Positions 9,367-20,466 are shown, numbered from the stretch's first letter. The stretch: DNA of 64,000 bases from Petrolisthes cinctipes (GCA_033782935.1 JAWQEG010000726.1:535001-599000), one strand, 5' to 3'. The notes: generated by a model from the letters alone, not told the origin. Made by a program: numbers and translations.

Positions 9367-10971
9367 TTAAGTCGCCCGACCTTTTCCCTTCGGGCGGCCC
9401 CTCCCCCTTATGTGTCTCCCACGGGGACCCTGGGGAATGGAGGGTGGAGTACCCATAGCCACACAGGGGGTAGGGGAGAGCGAGTGGAACAGATACCTCG
9501 TCCTGAAGGAAGAAGTGGAAGTCCAGCCCCCCAAATCCCTAACCCTCTCCACCGAGTGAGTCCTGAGGAAGGCGAGGGAGGCGGCCACGCCCCTAACGCT
9601 GTGAGCCCTCGGGGCGTGTCCGGGATCCCCATTCTCTATCACTCGGCAGAGAAGGTGAGCGATTGACCTAGGGAAGAGAGGGTTACCGGACCAAGAGTTG
9701 TAGAAGAGATGGTCCGGAGAAGCCCCTCTTGTCGCCTCCACGTAAGTTGTGAATGCGTGGACTGGGCAGAGGGGGTGGAAACTTCCATCCCTCAGGAACG
9801 AGGGTACTGCGAGAGGGCCAATCCTGTCGTCAGCCTGCTCGTTCTTAGCTAGGAAAGCAAGAGAGGGGGAGATAGTTAAAGAAGTAAGGTTAGGGCTTAC
9901 AGATGAAAAAGCTGTGTGATGGGTAAGGGCTGCCAACTGAGAGGCCCTGTACCCTGTAGCTAAGGCGAGCAGGAAGAGAGCTTTCTGGAGGAGGTGACAA
10001 ACCTCCAGAGGGACCCCCTCGAAGGTCAGGTAGGAAAGGACGCGGTGAAGGGACCAGGAGGGAGTCTGGGCCCGGTGAGGTGCGGTCCCCGCCCGAATCC
10101 CCATCCTCAGGAGAGAGAGAGGCCTCTCCGAAACCTTAATGTTAAAACCTAGGAGGAGGGGATCAGACAGGGCTGCGTGATGCGCAAGCACCGTTGCCGG
10201 GGCCCTGTTGGTGGAATCGGCGAGCCACGTGAGGAATTCCAGGACCGTGTCCCCCGATATGACCCTGGAGGGGTGTCTTCGCAAGAAGTCCTGGAATCTT
10301 TTCCAGCACGATTCGTACTGTCGCACCGACGACTGACGATGAGCCCTCAGCATCTTGTCCACTGTCTCCTTAGTGAACCTTTTGCTGAGGACTCCCCATA
10401 GAAACTCCAAGCGTGTAGTTTCAGTGACGCTTGGAGTGGTGCAGACAGGGTGCTGGAGAGGCACGCCAATCCCAACTGAAGAGGATGAGGGCACCACCGG
10501 GACAGTTCTCCGAACCACGGCTGCGCTGGCCAGAGGGGGGCTATGAGGAGTACCCTCCCCCTGAATGTGCGCAGCTTGAGGATCGCCTTCAGGAGGACTG
10601 ACATAGCTGGGGGTGGGAAGAGGTAGAGATACCCCCACCTGTTCCAGTCCTCTGTGAAGGCGTCCGGGCCTCCCGCCTCTGTCCTTGAAGAGAATGTTAG
10701 GAACAGAGGAAGAAGGGCCGTGGATGGGGAGGTGAACAGGTCCACCTCCGGTGTCCCGTAGTGAAGGCAGAGTGACTCGAACACAAGGGGACGCAGTTGC
10801 CACTCGACTGACGTCCCCTTGAACCTGGATAGGGCATCCGCCCAATCGTTCTCCCGCCCTGGCACATAGCGGGCTGAGAGGTGAATGCACCTCTTGGCTG
10901 CTATCGAAAAAATCTGTTCTGACAGGGACAGGAGAATTTCCGACCGCGCGGTGCCCTGTTTCTGCAGGCAC
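9367..10971 (-). CDS. DIRS tyrosine recombinase
   Basis: A 534-codon open frame. Recombinase similarity starts near residue 185; the first part overlaps pol in another frame. An N-terminal helical DNA-binding region (about 195-290) precedes the catalytic part. Catalytic residues visible: Arg342 in ATGYRASQL, His457 and Arg460 in HSVRG, Trp483 in LGGW, and nucleophile Tyr493 in RTRYLF, i.e. the R...HxxR...W...Y set of DIRS recombinases. It would integrate the circular DNA without target duplication. The frame is intact. The true start is uncertain because DIRS YR is often expressed from an overlapping frame. Confidence 0.9.
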   Translation of the reverse strand: MPAETGHRAVGNSPVPVRTDFFDSSQEVHSPLSPLCARAGERLGGCPIQVQGDVSRVATASPCVRVTLPSLRDTGGGPVHLPIHGPSSSVPNILFKDRGGRPGRLHRGLEQVGVSLPLPTPSYVSPPEGDPQAAHIQGEGTPHSPPLASAAVVRRTVPVVPSSSSVGIGVPLQHPVCTTPSVTETTRLEFLWGVLSKRFTKETVDKMLRAHRQSSVRQYESCWKRFQDFLRRHPSRVISGDTVLEFLTWLADSTNRAPATVLAHHAALSDPLLLGFNIKVSERPLSLLRMGIRAGTAPHRAQTPSWSLHRVLSYLTFEGVPLEVCHLLQKALFLLALATGYRASQLAALTHHTAFSSVSPNLTSLTISPSLAFLAKNEQADDRIGPLAVPSFLRDGSFHPLCPVHAFTTYVEATRGASPDHLFYNSWSGNPLFPRSIAHLLCRVIENGDPGHAPRAHSVRGVAASLAFLRTHSVERVRDLGGWTSTSSFRTRYLFHSLSPTPCVAMGTPPSIPQGPRGRHIRGRGRPKGKGRAT

Positions 10972-12151
10972 TGCATGGCCTCAACATTGTCCATATCGAA
11001 GCGGACGCCTAATCTGGCAAACTGTGGGTGTCTGTTGAGCCACTCCCTTGCTACCATCAACTCCCGGGCGTTGATGTGTAGTAGCCTCTCCTCTTCCTTC
11101 CATCCCCCGCACCGTTGATGTCCCAAGACTGGTATCCCCAGCCTACGTCCGATGCGTCTGTCGCCACCGTGATCCCCGGGGGAGAAAACACCCAGGGGAC
11201 TCGCTGACGCAGGGCACCGGGACGTAGCCAGGGGCGAAGGAGACGGTGGAGAGAGGGGGACACTTGCCTGGGAAGGTCCCTGTGTGCGGGGGAAAGGTGG
11301 AGGTTTACCTCCCGCGTCAGCCTCCTGTGTTTCAGTCGTCCCAGGGGCCGCGAAATTTAGGGACCCGAGCAATGATTCCCACTGGCGGCGAGAGAAAGTA
11401 CGGGAAAAATACGCCTGGCGGACGGGTCGGAGGGTCCGGCGAGCGTTGTCTGGAGCGAGAGAGAGGGTGGCCGAAAGAGAGTCCCACTCTATTCCCAGCC
11501 AACACAGTTTACGAGTGGGAGTGAGAGAGGACTTGGGGATGTTCAACAGGAACCCCATTTCCTCTAGCACTCCCCTCGCTACCCTGACGTTGTTTGCTAC
11601 CTGCTCCTTGGAAGGGGCGTGAAGCAACCAATCGTCCAGGTACATGAGGGTGGGGACACCCGCCTCTGCCAGACGGGATGCCACCACCCTCACGAGCTTT
11701 GTGAAGACTCGAGGAGCTAGAGAGAGACCGAAAGGGAGCCTGGTAAACTGAAACGTCTCGGTCCCCACCTGGAAGGCCAGAAAACGGCGAAACCTGGGGT
11801 GGATCAAAACGTGCCAGTACGCATCCTTGAGATCCAGGGATGCTAACCAGTCTCCCTTCCTTAGAACTGTGCGGACCTGGGCAACCGAAACCATCTTGAA
11901 ACGTAAGTTTTCACAAATTTGTTTAGCTTGCTCAGGTCCATCACCAATCTCGTTTTTCCCTGGTCCTTTTTGGGGACCGTGAATAAACGAGAAAGAAAGA
12001 CCCTCCCCGTCGCCCGCTCCACTACCCCTTTTTCCCGCATTTCTAACACATGCGGGACGACCGAAAGTGACACTTTGGTTGAGGCAGGAGGTAGACGTAG
12101 TGGCTGTAACGGGAAATGACAGGTGTCAGTGAGCGTACAGTTAATCCTAGC
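10347..12151 (-). pseudogene. DIRS pol: RT, RNase H, methyltransferase-like; frameshifted
   Basis: N-terminal palm motifs LFTVPKKDQGK and LVMDLSKLNKF lie near 11930-11985. The frame then shifts near 11905-11915. The next frame (from 11894) carries SLDLKDAYWH (Asp21), LPFGLSLAP and the catalytic YLDD (85-88). RNase H has ATDASDVGWG in a different frame near 11140-11165, then INARELM and ENDWADALSR in the RT frame, so two compensating shifts flank the first RNase H motif (near 11340 and 11100). The C-terminal part (DLFTSPSTALLPLF, IAPLWPAQPWF) fits the DAM-methyltransferase-like domain of DIRS pol. The 3' part overlaps the recombinase frame. The methionine at 12211 lies in the nested P element and is not the original start. 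Confidence 0.87.
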
Positions 12152-12159
12152 CTGGGACC

Positions 12160-13558
12160 CATGGAGGTATAAAGGGTGGAGAGGCCCGTAGCCGCGCGGA
12201 TTTGAAGCCACAGAACTGTCAGTCGGCCATATTGATGTGGGCTAAGGAAGCGTTTGCCTGGTATAACCCTATAGAAGTATTTTGTTATTTCCTGTGGTAA
12301 GGGTAGGTGCAAACTGATTATTTTCCCTACAAAATATTTTCCTAAGGCGACTAAGTACTTTCCTAAGTGGAAATAATCTAGTCTCGCATCACGACTTTCT
12401 TATTACTGTAAATGTAGGTCTTTCAGTTGTGTAGGTGTGTATTGTGAAGGAATTCCCATTTAACCAATGTGCAAAGGGTGTGCCCAGGGTGAGGTCAGGG
12501 TTCTCCTTTGGGATAAGCTTTGCTGAATCAGTATTAACACACTGTGAAATTCAGGAAGTCACTTGTGGGAATTGTATACCTTTGGAGTGTGTACCAATTC
12601 TTACTGCCTCCAGTCACTATCTACAGGCTTCTAACATGAACGTTCCATCAAGTAGTGTCATCAACTATTCTCTCAATAAAAACAGAATCCTAGAGAATGA
12701 TACAGCTAATGAAAATAAGGAGATTAATATACACTCTGAAGTTGATTATGAAAGTTTATGTTCAGCCAGTGTGCTCTCTCCTTACTCTGAACAAATTATT
12801 GCATATACTGTATAGCTGGCTTTGTCATTTCAAAACTAAAAAAAACTTTAAGGTGTGAGATATGATGCAGTGTTCTGTTTCACCAAAATATAAATAAAAT
12901 TCACAAGTTAATAACTGTAAAAAAACAAAGGCCATCTGTCTTTTCCATCCAAAGATGTTGTTACAATATGTCTTATATGTGAAAAGAATTTCAGAGAGAA
13001 AGTCTTACTCTGCAAAGATTAGCACCCATATTCAAAGGTGTCAGGGTATGTTTGCCACAACATAGTGACTTTTGTATTGTCAGAGTTCCAGGGAAAGACT
13101 ATTTTCCCTCTGGTTTGGTAAGACATATGTCGGATAGTGATTCTGTAGATAATCATCTTGTATTCCTAATAAAGGCTGTAGCTGAGACCTATCTACTGGT
13201 CAGATATAGATACACAGCCAAACAGTTCACTGCACCACACACATCTCTCAAAGGGGTGAAAAACAGAACTAGGATGAATAAATTAGTATTATTCAGTGGC
13301 ATGTAATTCAATATAAAATGTTGTTGATATGTAATAAATGGTTAAGAGTAAGCAGTAGTTCAATTTCACACATATGAAAGTTATTTATGGGTATAAACAA
13401 TGAAAAAAGGGGGAAAAAATAACGAGTAAACCATTGACTCAGTGCGCGACCCTCTGCCCACATGCCCACAATAACGTGGCGGACGGGAGGCAGAAGAGGC
13501 TTCACTGAGCCTGTACGAGAGCGCGGCTGCGGGTCTCTCCACCCTTTATACCTCCATG
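12160..13558 (+). mobile_element. P-type DNA transposon nested in the DIRS element
   Basis: A 1,399-bp insertion. Its ends are inverted: CATGGAGGTATAAAGGGTGG at 12160 and the complement ending CCTCCATG at 13558, with similarity continuing inward for about 80 bp. It is flanked by a perfect 8-bp direct repeat CTGGGACC (12152-12159 and 13559-13566). TIRs beginning CA and an 8-bp duplication fit the P superfamily. Removing it and one 8-bp copy restores a continuous DIRS gag-pol spacer. Confidence 0.88.
12435..13306 (+). pseudogene. P/THAP9-like transposase remnant
   Basis: The coding remnant inside the nested P element. One frame (12435-12815) ends in SEQIIAYTV; a shift restores IAGFVISKLKKTLRCE immediately after (about 12806-12855). 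A later frame (13052-13306) reads HLVFLIKAVAETYLLVRYRY. These resemble C-terminal motifs of THAP9/P transposases. There is no N-terminal THAP domain, and several stops and shifts occur, so it is non-functional. Confidence 0.6.
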
Positions 13559-13845
13559 CTGGGACCCGAGGGACCCGGGGATGGTTGGAGGGGTAGAATG
13601 ACGGGCAGAGAGGGTGAGCTTTTGACCGCAAAGGGGAACTCTGATTTTGACCTAACGGGAACCCAAGGTTGGGAGGAGGGTTATGTCATATGTCAGAAAT
13701 GTCAGACTAGGAGAGTTAACAACCACAGTTACTCACCGGAACAGTTATCCAGGGCCAGGACAGGCCCTGACGTATCACCCTTGCTGCCCAGCCGTGGGAG
13801 GGCCAGGCTGCTGACCACCCCGTGAGGCAGCCCAGAGTGGGACCC

Positions 13846-16244
13846 TCAAGTGGGGCGGTCCTTCTGGGAGGGGTGGGCGAAGGAGGTCTTTGGTTTTTGG
13901 AAGGGCTTGGAGCCCTGTCCTCTCCCACGAAACGGCTGCTGGCCCCTCTGGGAGAACCTGTTGTGCTGTTTCGGGGGAGTGGGGTATGAGGGCCTCGGTA
14001 GTCTCGAAGGCTGGGAGGGCCTTCGGGGCTGGTAAGCCGGTCTGGAAGGCTGTGGGGCACGTGGCCTACGGACAAACAGATTGATTAGGAACAAAAAGGG
14101 GATCGTTATTTTCCTCTAATTTCACCTCCTGTGTAAGAATAACTCAGGTAATGGGATTAACGCGAGGTACTTACTTGGAGGTAGAAGGTTTTGGGAGGTT
14201 AATCACAGCTGGGAGAGAGGAGAAGATAGCGTCTGTCGCCGGCTGATCGAAGAGGGCAGGGGACAGGGGGGCAGCTCGCACCACTCCCCTCTGTGCCATC
14301 TCCGGCGCAGATTTCGCAGCCGCCTGACGGGCCGCCAGTCTCGCCTCGGCGAAAATCTTCGCCTCCTCCCGCATGTTGTGGGTAGCCATCGCCGCGATGC
14401 CCTCCATGACGGTGGCCATGGACGAGAGGGTGTCACTGTAAGGGGTAACAAGGAAAACCGAGCGAACCCGGGGGTAGAGACACGGGAGTAAACAGAGAGA
14501 CCATCTACCCTGTATCCCTCGAACAACACAACACCAGATGTAATAGTACTCACGCTAGCTGTAAACCCGACATCTCGTGGTAGGTGTTGGTGAGGGCGTT
14601 GAGGCAGTCCCTTATAAGAGAAGCGGCCGCCCCCGTGGAGATGGTATGTGCCAACTCCAATCTAGCCGCCGACTCTGCCTGCCGCAACTTACCGTCGGGC
14701 TCCTTTAGCTGATAGGGGACCGGAGGCTCCTTCTCCGTCTTCCACAGGCATTCCCTCAAACCCGGCGGGGCACGGGAATGAGGGAGGATGACGGGGAAAG
14801 ACGGAGGAGGTGGTTTCCTGGTCACGTTGTGTTTCTGGTGGTCCAGGGACTTAAGGAGAAGGGCTGGAATGTCCAGGTCCCCTTCACCCTTATCCCCTGG
14901 GAAGTACGCGTCCGGGGAAAGGAGGACTGCCGTGTTCCCATGGGAGCGGTCAATCCTCCAAGCCTCGGACAGCTGTAAGTTACTGTACTCAACCAAAAAA
15001 CCCATCGCGTCCAGGGTAGCCGCAGAGGATACCTTCGATGAAGTGGGTACAGGCGCTGAGATGGGACGGACCTTGTAGAAGGGAATAGCGTCGCCCTTCT
15101 CATCTGCCCCCCACTTCACCAGGACATCATCCCTCTGGGTCCACACGTCTGGTTGAGCTGTGTCCGGAGACCAAGCCACCAGTCTGCCCTCCTCCGAAGA
15201 GTGGGTCCAGGAAGGAGGAAGGAGAGCCCAAGAGTAGGGGAGGTACCCGTCGTCCGTAGGAGGGGGCGACGGGGAAGGAGGGGAGGAGGTAGCCAACTCC
15301 TCAGCCACGTCCCCAGCCGGAGACTCGAGTCCCGGAGATAAAGGAGGGAGGGGAATGTCTCCAATATCCCCGGGTGGACTCGCGCCCCTGACCGGAGCAG
15401 AAGCAGGAGGAGGGGCAAGGGTGAGAGGAGGAGCGGGTTCCGGAGCAACAGCCGGAGGCTGCACGGGGGTAACCGCAGGAATAAGGGCAGGAATGGCGTG
15501 AGGCATAAGGATATGGAAGATCTTCACAATCTTCAACGACGAGGGGCTCACCTCCCCCCACTTACCCTTGCGGGGTTTGCGGACGGGCGAAGGAGAGTCC
15601 CCCGACGAAGACGAAGAGGATGAAGAAGACGAAGACGAGGAGGAAGGAGAACGGCGACGAGCCCGGGACTTCTTGGCGTGGCGGGACCTTTTTGCCGATC
15701 GCTTGCGTCCTCTAGAGCGACCCAAAGAGCCGGCTCTAGAGGGCGACGAAGCTGGAGGTTCCCTGCTGGGCCCTTGTACTGGTGAGGTAGGCAGGGTAAC
15801 CAGCGCGACAGACTCGCTCGCTTCCTGGGGTGTGAAGCACAGAGGAGTCGTAGTACCATCTAGGGAAGGAGGCTCAATTTCTCGGGCCGCAGCGGGTTCT
15901 AGCCCCTGAGACTCCGAGAGACAGGTAGAAGGGTAACGGGACCTGGATAACCCCAGGTCCGTTCCCAAAATCGGGTCCGCCCACGACAAAGAAGAACCGT
16001 CTCGCTTGTGGGCCATTCTCCTAGCCCTCGTCCAAGCCATATGAAGAGAAGCAAGGGCGGGGAGTTTGGAGCGGGCAGAAGGGGAGGTAACCCGACACAA
16101 CTCAGCCCAGGGGCGGCACACACCACACGCCAAGGGGTCGTAACCCAAGGGAGTGAAGCAGGGTGCGTGAGGCGAACAGTGCAGGTGGCCGTCAGGGGAG
16201 ACCCGCACAGTACACCCCGACGAAGCACATAAGGCACGAGTAGG
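13846..16244 (-). CDS. DIRS gag-like protein, candidate three-exon structure
   Basis: The main exon (to 14554) has a cysteine-rich N-terminus (CASSGCTV...HLHCSPHAPC...CGVC, likely zinc-binding). A basic Arg/Ser region and a run of about 14 serines come next, then a long Pro/Ala linker and a conserved-looking domain ending MSGLQLA. Two short introns with GT-AG ends (14436-14553 and 14066-14174) join it in frame to MATVMEGIAAMATHNM... and then to an Arg/Pro-rich tail ending QKDRPT and a TGA at 13846. The 5' boundary at 16244 is a candidate acceptor (CTCCATCAG); the alternative starts are Met codons at 16050 or 16016. It is nucleic-acid-binding by composition. Gag is poorly conserved in DIRS, so the identification is positional. 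Confidence 0.75.
14066..14174 (-). other. Candidate intron 2 of DIRS gag
   Basis: 109 nt with GTAAGT donor and GTCCGTAG acceptor, also phase 2 (AA|G). Without splicing the frame ends at TAA directly after the exon. Confidence 0.75.
14436..14553 (-). other. Candidate intron 1 of DIRS gag
   Basis: 118 nt with GTGAGT at the donor and a TTACAG acceptor on the minus strand. Splicing is phase 2 and keeps the frame, whereas reading through meets a stop at once (GCG TGA). Confidence 0.75.
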
Positions 16245-17059
16245 CTGATGGAGAAAAAAGAGAATACACAAACATGGGTTAGCACGTGCAATCACTGGAA
16301 TACTGTAAAAACACGGGAAAACACAAAACATGGAGGAGGTAGCGCGGGAGACGTAGCCCACTGCTCCCGGGGGTACCAGGAAACACAACACAACACCCCA
16401 CGTGCACCCGCCAGGGAAAAACCCCGTAAAACCACTAAAAAACCCTCCCTCATGGAGCGGGGAAAAGACCCCCCGGTCTGAAGGACCCCGAAGGAGGGAC
16501 ACAGGCAGCCTGAGGGGCAACAACCCAGGAACACCACACTGGGAAAACACAAAACACACTTAAAAAACCCGCACGGGAGAGGAAGGGAGAACCTGGGCAC
16601 AATTCTCACTCCCCACAACCCGCGAGGGTTAACACAATACTCGGGGAAGGCACAAGAGGGCTTACAAGCCCCCACACACACACCACGTGGGGAGGCAAGG
16701 GCCCCACCTGGGGACGCTAACCTCGCTAAAAACCTAAAAAAAAAACCGAGGAAAACACACCAAATAAGTGTACTAGTGGCAGGAGGAAGGGTGAGAGGGG
16801 GAAAGAAGGAGAAAACTCTGAAAAAGGAGGCCTAAAAGAGCCCCCTTCACTAGGGAAGAAACATGAATCAGCCCTAGAAAAGAAAAAAACCCCACACTAA
16901 CACCCTATAACTCCTAAAACACACACACACACACACACATCTGCAAAGCAGGCAAGCCACTAGAACACAAAAGAAACGATAGCAGGAACACGTGACACAA
17001 TACCATAGCGTAGCAGCGAGGAGCGTAGATGTTGACAGGTACTACGTGTTCCGCGACAG

Positions 17060-17283
17060 AGTGACCGAGCGGTGACCAGCGGGGAGCGGGCTTAATACCT
17101 CATCACGCCACCACCAGGTGGCTCCACTATCAGTACAGCGCCAGATTTGAATTTTAATTTACTTCTGATGATCGTCACGGAATAGACCCTTCTAGCCCAG
17201 ATTATGCCTATACGGGGCCTGGGCTGGAGAAGGGGTGTATTCTATAGCAAATCCAGCTGTGCTGGTTCCACTATACCAATAAT
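17060..17283. repeat. DIRS inverted terminal repeat, right
   Basis: Inverse of the left ITR from the AGTGACCGAGCGGTGACC block outward to AATCCAGCTGTGCTGGTTCC. Its own outer end is CCACTATACCAATAAT, which reappears in the ICR. Confidence 0.9.
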
Positions 17284-17302
17284 TGTAAGTTTATCGGCCT
17301 GG

Positions 17303-17750
17303 GGACACACCACGTTGAAAACACCGCTTCTCGTCCGTCCCTCCTCATACAGCGACTACTTATTTATGACATTTTTTCCTTACTCGGGATATTCCATGCG
17401 CTGTTTATGGTGCAATTCGCTTGCAAATCATATCGAGTTTGCCATTTCATATATAAATATTGACATAGTAAACTAAATGCGAAATTGTAAAATACATTAC
17501 TGCCGGAGCATTTTTCCCATAAATGTAGCGTCTGATTAATGTTGCTCTGTTTGTTATTTGTAATTTGACCTATTTGTGTAATTTATTATTCAGTTTTATT
17601 TATAGTTTTGTCCTTTTTGCTTATAGTATAAAGTTATGATTTATATCTTTGAACAGTATATCTATACAATGTTATGCCTATGATATATATTTTTGTATTT
17701 TTTATTGTGTAAGGAGAGGCCGGCAGGAACCAACCTCCTCCTTTGTTGTA
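17303..17750. other. AT-rich host flank, no gene seen
   Basis: AT-rich sequence with no recognised coding or RNA feature. It is the continuation of the palindrome arm disrupted by the DIRS insertion (17288-17302). Confidence 0.4.
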
Positions 17751-17907
17751 CAGTCATGGTCAATAATCCTGCAACACCTTCCAATGAGATGGCTTCGAAA
17801 AATGATCCGAAACTATATAGCTGTTGGTCTCTGCAATATTGGTTCATAAGATTCACTCAAATGGCTCACTTTTATTCACCAGGTTGTAGGACTTTTAACC
17901 ATGACTG
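17751..17907. mobile_element. MITE family G, TA-flanked
   Basis: Inverted ends CAGTCATGGTC and GACCATGACTG (the right end is slightly diverged) between TA dinucleotides. The right TA (17908-17909) is also the left TA of the next element. Confidence 0.7.
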
Positions 17908-17909
17908 TA

Positions 17910-18070
17910 CACTCGCAATCCAAAATATGTATCCAGGCTTGCTTCGAATAGGCTGATCAAGTATTAAGTCAGCAAATATGAAACAAGATAAATGTTGTAA
18001 TTGGTTCACTAGTATGTCAAATCATTCGAAACTTCAACAAGACCTGGATACAAATTTTGGATTGCGAGTG
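17910..18070. mobile_element. MITE family C, TA-flanked (copy 1)
   Basis: Palindromic element with ends CACTCGCAATCCAAA and the inverse TTTGGATTGCGAGTG, flanked by TA. CA... ends and TA duplication point to a Tc1/mariner-type non-autonomous element. Other copies lie at 38812, 51981, 52747 and 54586. Confidence 0.85.
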
Positions 18071-18212
18071 TACTTAGTCAACAATAAATATTAACTAACT
18101 ATAAACCTTCTTGTCATAATTGAAAACACGTATGCTGTACAGTATATGTGAAAAAGAAGATGATGTTTGACATTGAGCAAATAAATGTACTAACTCCTCA
18201 AGAATATGATAA

Positions 18213-18790
18213 AACAGTAAGGAAGCTCCTTATGTTTCTACCCGGGTGAACAGACTCTAGAATACACGGTACAGTTTATTAGTAATACACAGGTAAGCAG
18301 TACATATGAATATAGGGAAGGCCAGTCTGTTGTGCAGCGTCGTGGGGAGTCGGTAGTTGCAGTGGAGCTTGTGTAGTAGTGTAGAGCAGGTCAGCAGGAG
18401 CACCACGTGTGGTCAGAGTGGGAACACGTGTGTATGCAGGTGTATGTCGACGGCAGGAGAGGGGCAAGACCTTCCTCTGTAGTAGCTCGCTGGGTAGTCT
18501 CTCCTCTGGGTGAAGCCTCCCCTTTTTATCCTCTTGCTTCCAAGTTCCCGTATGTGGCGTGGCCACGTGACCCTGCGCATCACCTGACGTACTGCACCCA
18601 TCTTGACTCATACCTGGGAGAAAGCAGGAGGCCGGTGGCTGCACTCCCCAGAGAGGATTAAGCTGTGTCAGGGGAAGGGATTAGCGTACCCGTCAGACTG
18701 TGCCTTGTCTGGGGCCGGGGAAGGTACAAAGGAGCAAGGAATGGCGTACCAGCACATGGAATATACAAAGGAATAAGGAGTGGTGCATAC
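18213..18790 (-). repeat. Dispersed LTR-like repeat R2, copy 2
   Basis: Same order of blocks as 6482-7095. The minus strand has a GATAAAAAGGGG TATA-like box and a downstream ACTAATAAACTGTACC polyadenylation-like signal. Outer flanks differ apart from a shared AAACAGTAA near the left edge. Confidence 0.5.
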
Positions 18791-18954
18791 GGCGCCACTA
18801 CAATGACAAACTGATAATTATTTTAATTATATGGTACTCACCATTCTCAGTTCTAAACTGTCATAAGTTTTACATAGTCTTTTCCTCTGGCAACACAGCT
18901 AATCATTCAACAGTTACCATATTTAGTTCTGTTCGTTGTTGTTGTTGCTGATGT

Positions 18955-19488
18955 TCTCCCGGGGCAGAATAGCCTCCTGCCCCACAGACCCCCGCAGTGA
19001 AAAAACAAATTAAAATAAAGGAGGGGTTGGCCCTATGTGCCTGGGCTACCGAAGCACATCCCAGGGAAATGGGACCAGCCTAGCAGAGCTTACTGGACCA
19101 GGGAGTCTGGGGGCCTCCGACCGCCAGGGAGATTGGGGGGAAGGTCTTTGATCCCACAGCCAGTGCTGTGGGCCCAAATCTACGTTACCAGAAGAGCTAC
19201 AAGTGGGGCCGCACCTTCCATGAGACCAGCCCTGAAGGGACCATAAAGGGGGAGGGAGTTTACACTGCTGCATGCAAAGGGATAATGCACCTCTGTGTGC
19301 TGGCGGTACACACAGCAGTGAAAAAAAAAAGAGCTTCCAGTTGCAGTACACCTCACGCGAATTTTTATCCATGTGGGCAGATCTCGTCAAATCCACTAGA
19401 AGGTGACCAGATCCTACAACAATCTTTATTTTAGCCCTGTGGGGGATAACTAATATTCACAAAGAATAAAGTCAGCCCCCTTGGGCAG
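18955..19488 (+). repeat. Dispersed repeat R1, copy 1
   Basis: About 530 bp beginning GGGGCAGAATAGCCTCCTGC and ending AATAAAGTCAGCCCCC. A second copy in the same orientation lies at 39925-40441. Neither encodes a recognisable protein. It has no clear tRNA-like head or terminal inverted repeat, so its class is unknown. Confidence 0.75.
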
Positions 19489-20050
19489 TAGTTCTATTCG
19501 TAATTGGCCTTGGTTTTTCAATATTCTCTTCTCTGACAACTCAGAAATTAATAGCTATCTTGGGAGTGCTAAGTAAGGTGTATGAAGAATGCATGATTAG
19601 GCTACTTAAGATGATGATTTATCTCCAGCAACTCAGCAACTAATAGCTAGTTTGTGAGTGCTCAGTATGGTGTATGAAGAGTGTATGAATGCTGGTAATC
19701 CTACTATGCACGAGATGTATTAATGATCTGTAATTAAAAACGAGTTAAATTTCATTAATATGTAAGGAAAGCTTTTGACATCCTTTTGTTTGCTCCAGTC
19801 ATTGTACTGAATGTGGGCTGAACAGTTTTAAATGAAAAATGAATTTCTGTCAGAATTGCCAATACTGTATTTTGTAAAGAAGTGAATAAATATTTTTATG
19901 TATAAACCTATTAACTGGTGGTAATGTTGAAATGGTGATATTTGAGAACAATTATGTATGTATATACACTGAGTGGCAGTGATAAAGAATGTTTACCTCT
20001 ACTTCAGTATAATACAGTACTTTTCTCTCTCTGCATGGACCTTAAGGTGG
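19489..20050. other. Unremarkable AT-rich sequence
   Basis: No gene or element recognised. It contains two diverged copies of a short segment (TGAGTGCTCAGTATGGTGTA-type, near 19565 and 19645). Confidence 0.4.
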
Positions 20051-20057
20051 TAATTCC

Positions 20058-20200
20058 CTTTTGTTACATTGAAGTGACTTGATTCCTCCAAAGTATGCCA
20101 GGAAACAGGCCCAAGTTAACAAAAATAATGGTGTTCTGTTGCTTGGAATAGTTTGGAAGATTCAGTTGCTCCAGATTTTCTAACACAAAACTTCCCCCTT
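20058..20200 (+). mobile_element. MITE family A (copy 1)
   Basis: Short foldback element: GATTCCTCCAAAGTATGCC on one side and TTGGAATAGTTTGGAGGATT on the other. The family is scattered through the window in both orientations. Consensus edges are near GGGGATA / TATCCCC with TTAA at several copies. Confidence 0.75.
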
Positions 20201-20317
20201 AATAAAAATGGATCAGAAACTAATGATGTGTTAGGGATAAATAAACATCAGTCCTTGGAAATTCGGAGTTGCCAAATAAGTGTTCGTGGTCCAGATACCG
20301 ATATGATTGATTTGATG

Positions 20318-20350
<33 letters not shown>

Positions 20351-20466
20351 AGGGCTCTCTAGACCTGGAAGACCCTGTAGAACGAGGAATAAAATAATAT
20401 CCATGCATTGCAGACATTCAAAGTAGTAGAAACAAACAAACTTTTATGTGCACTAATACTAATATG

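Larger units (their letters stand above)
8382..17283 (-). mobile_element. DIRS retrotransposon (tyrosine recombinase, split ITRs, ICR)
   Basis: An 8.9-kb element on the minus strand. In order it has: right-hand inverted terminal repeat, gag with two candidate introns, pol (RT, RNase H, methyltransferase-like), tyrosine recombinase, an internal complementary region, and the opposite terminal repeat. This is the DIRS1 architecture, and DIRS1-like elements are known from decapods. It lacks LTR-type target duplications. A P-type transposon (12160-13558) is nested between gag and pol, and pol has frameshifts, so this copy is unlikely to be autonomous now. It sits at the centre of a 15-bp-arm palindrome in host DNA. 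Confidence 0.93.

Noticed and set aside
16292..16681. Extension of DIRS gag upstream of 16244
   Set aside because: The open frame continues, but the peptide is Phe/Cys/Pro-rich without gag character, and a plausible acceptor lies at 16244-16246.
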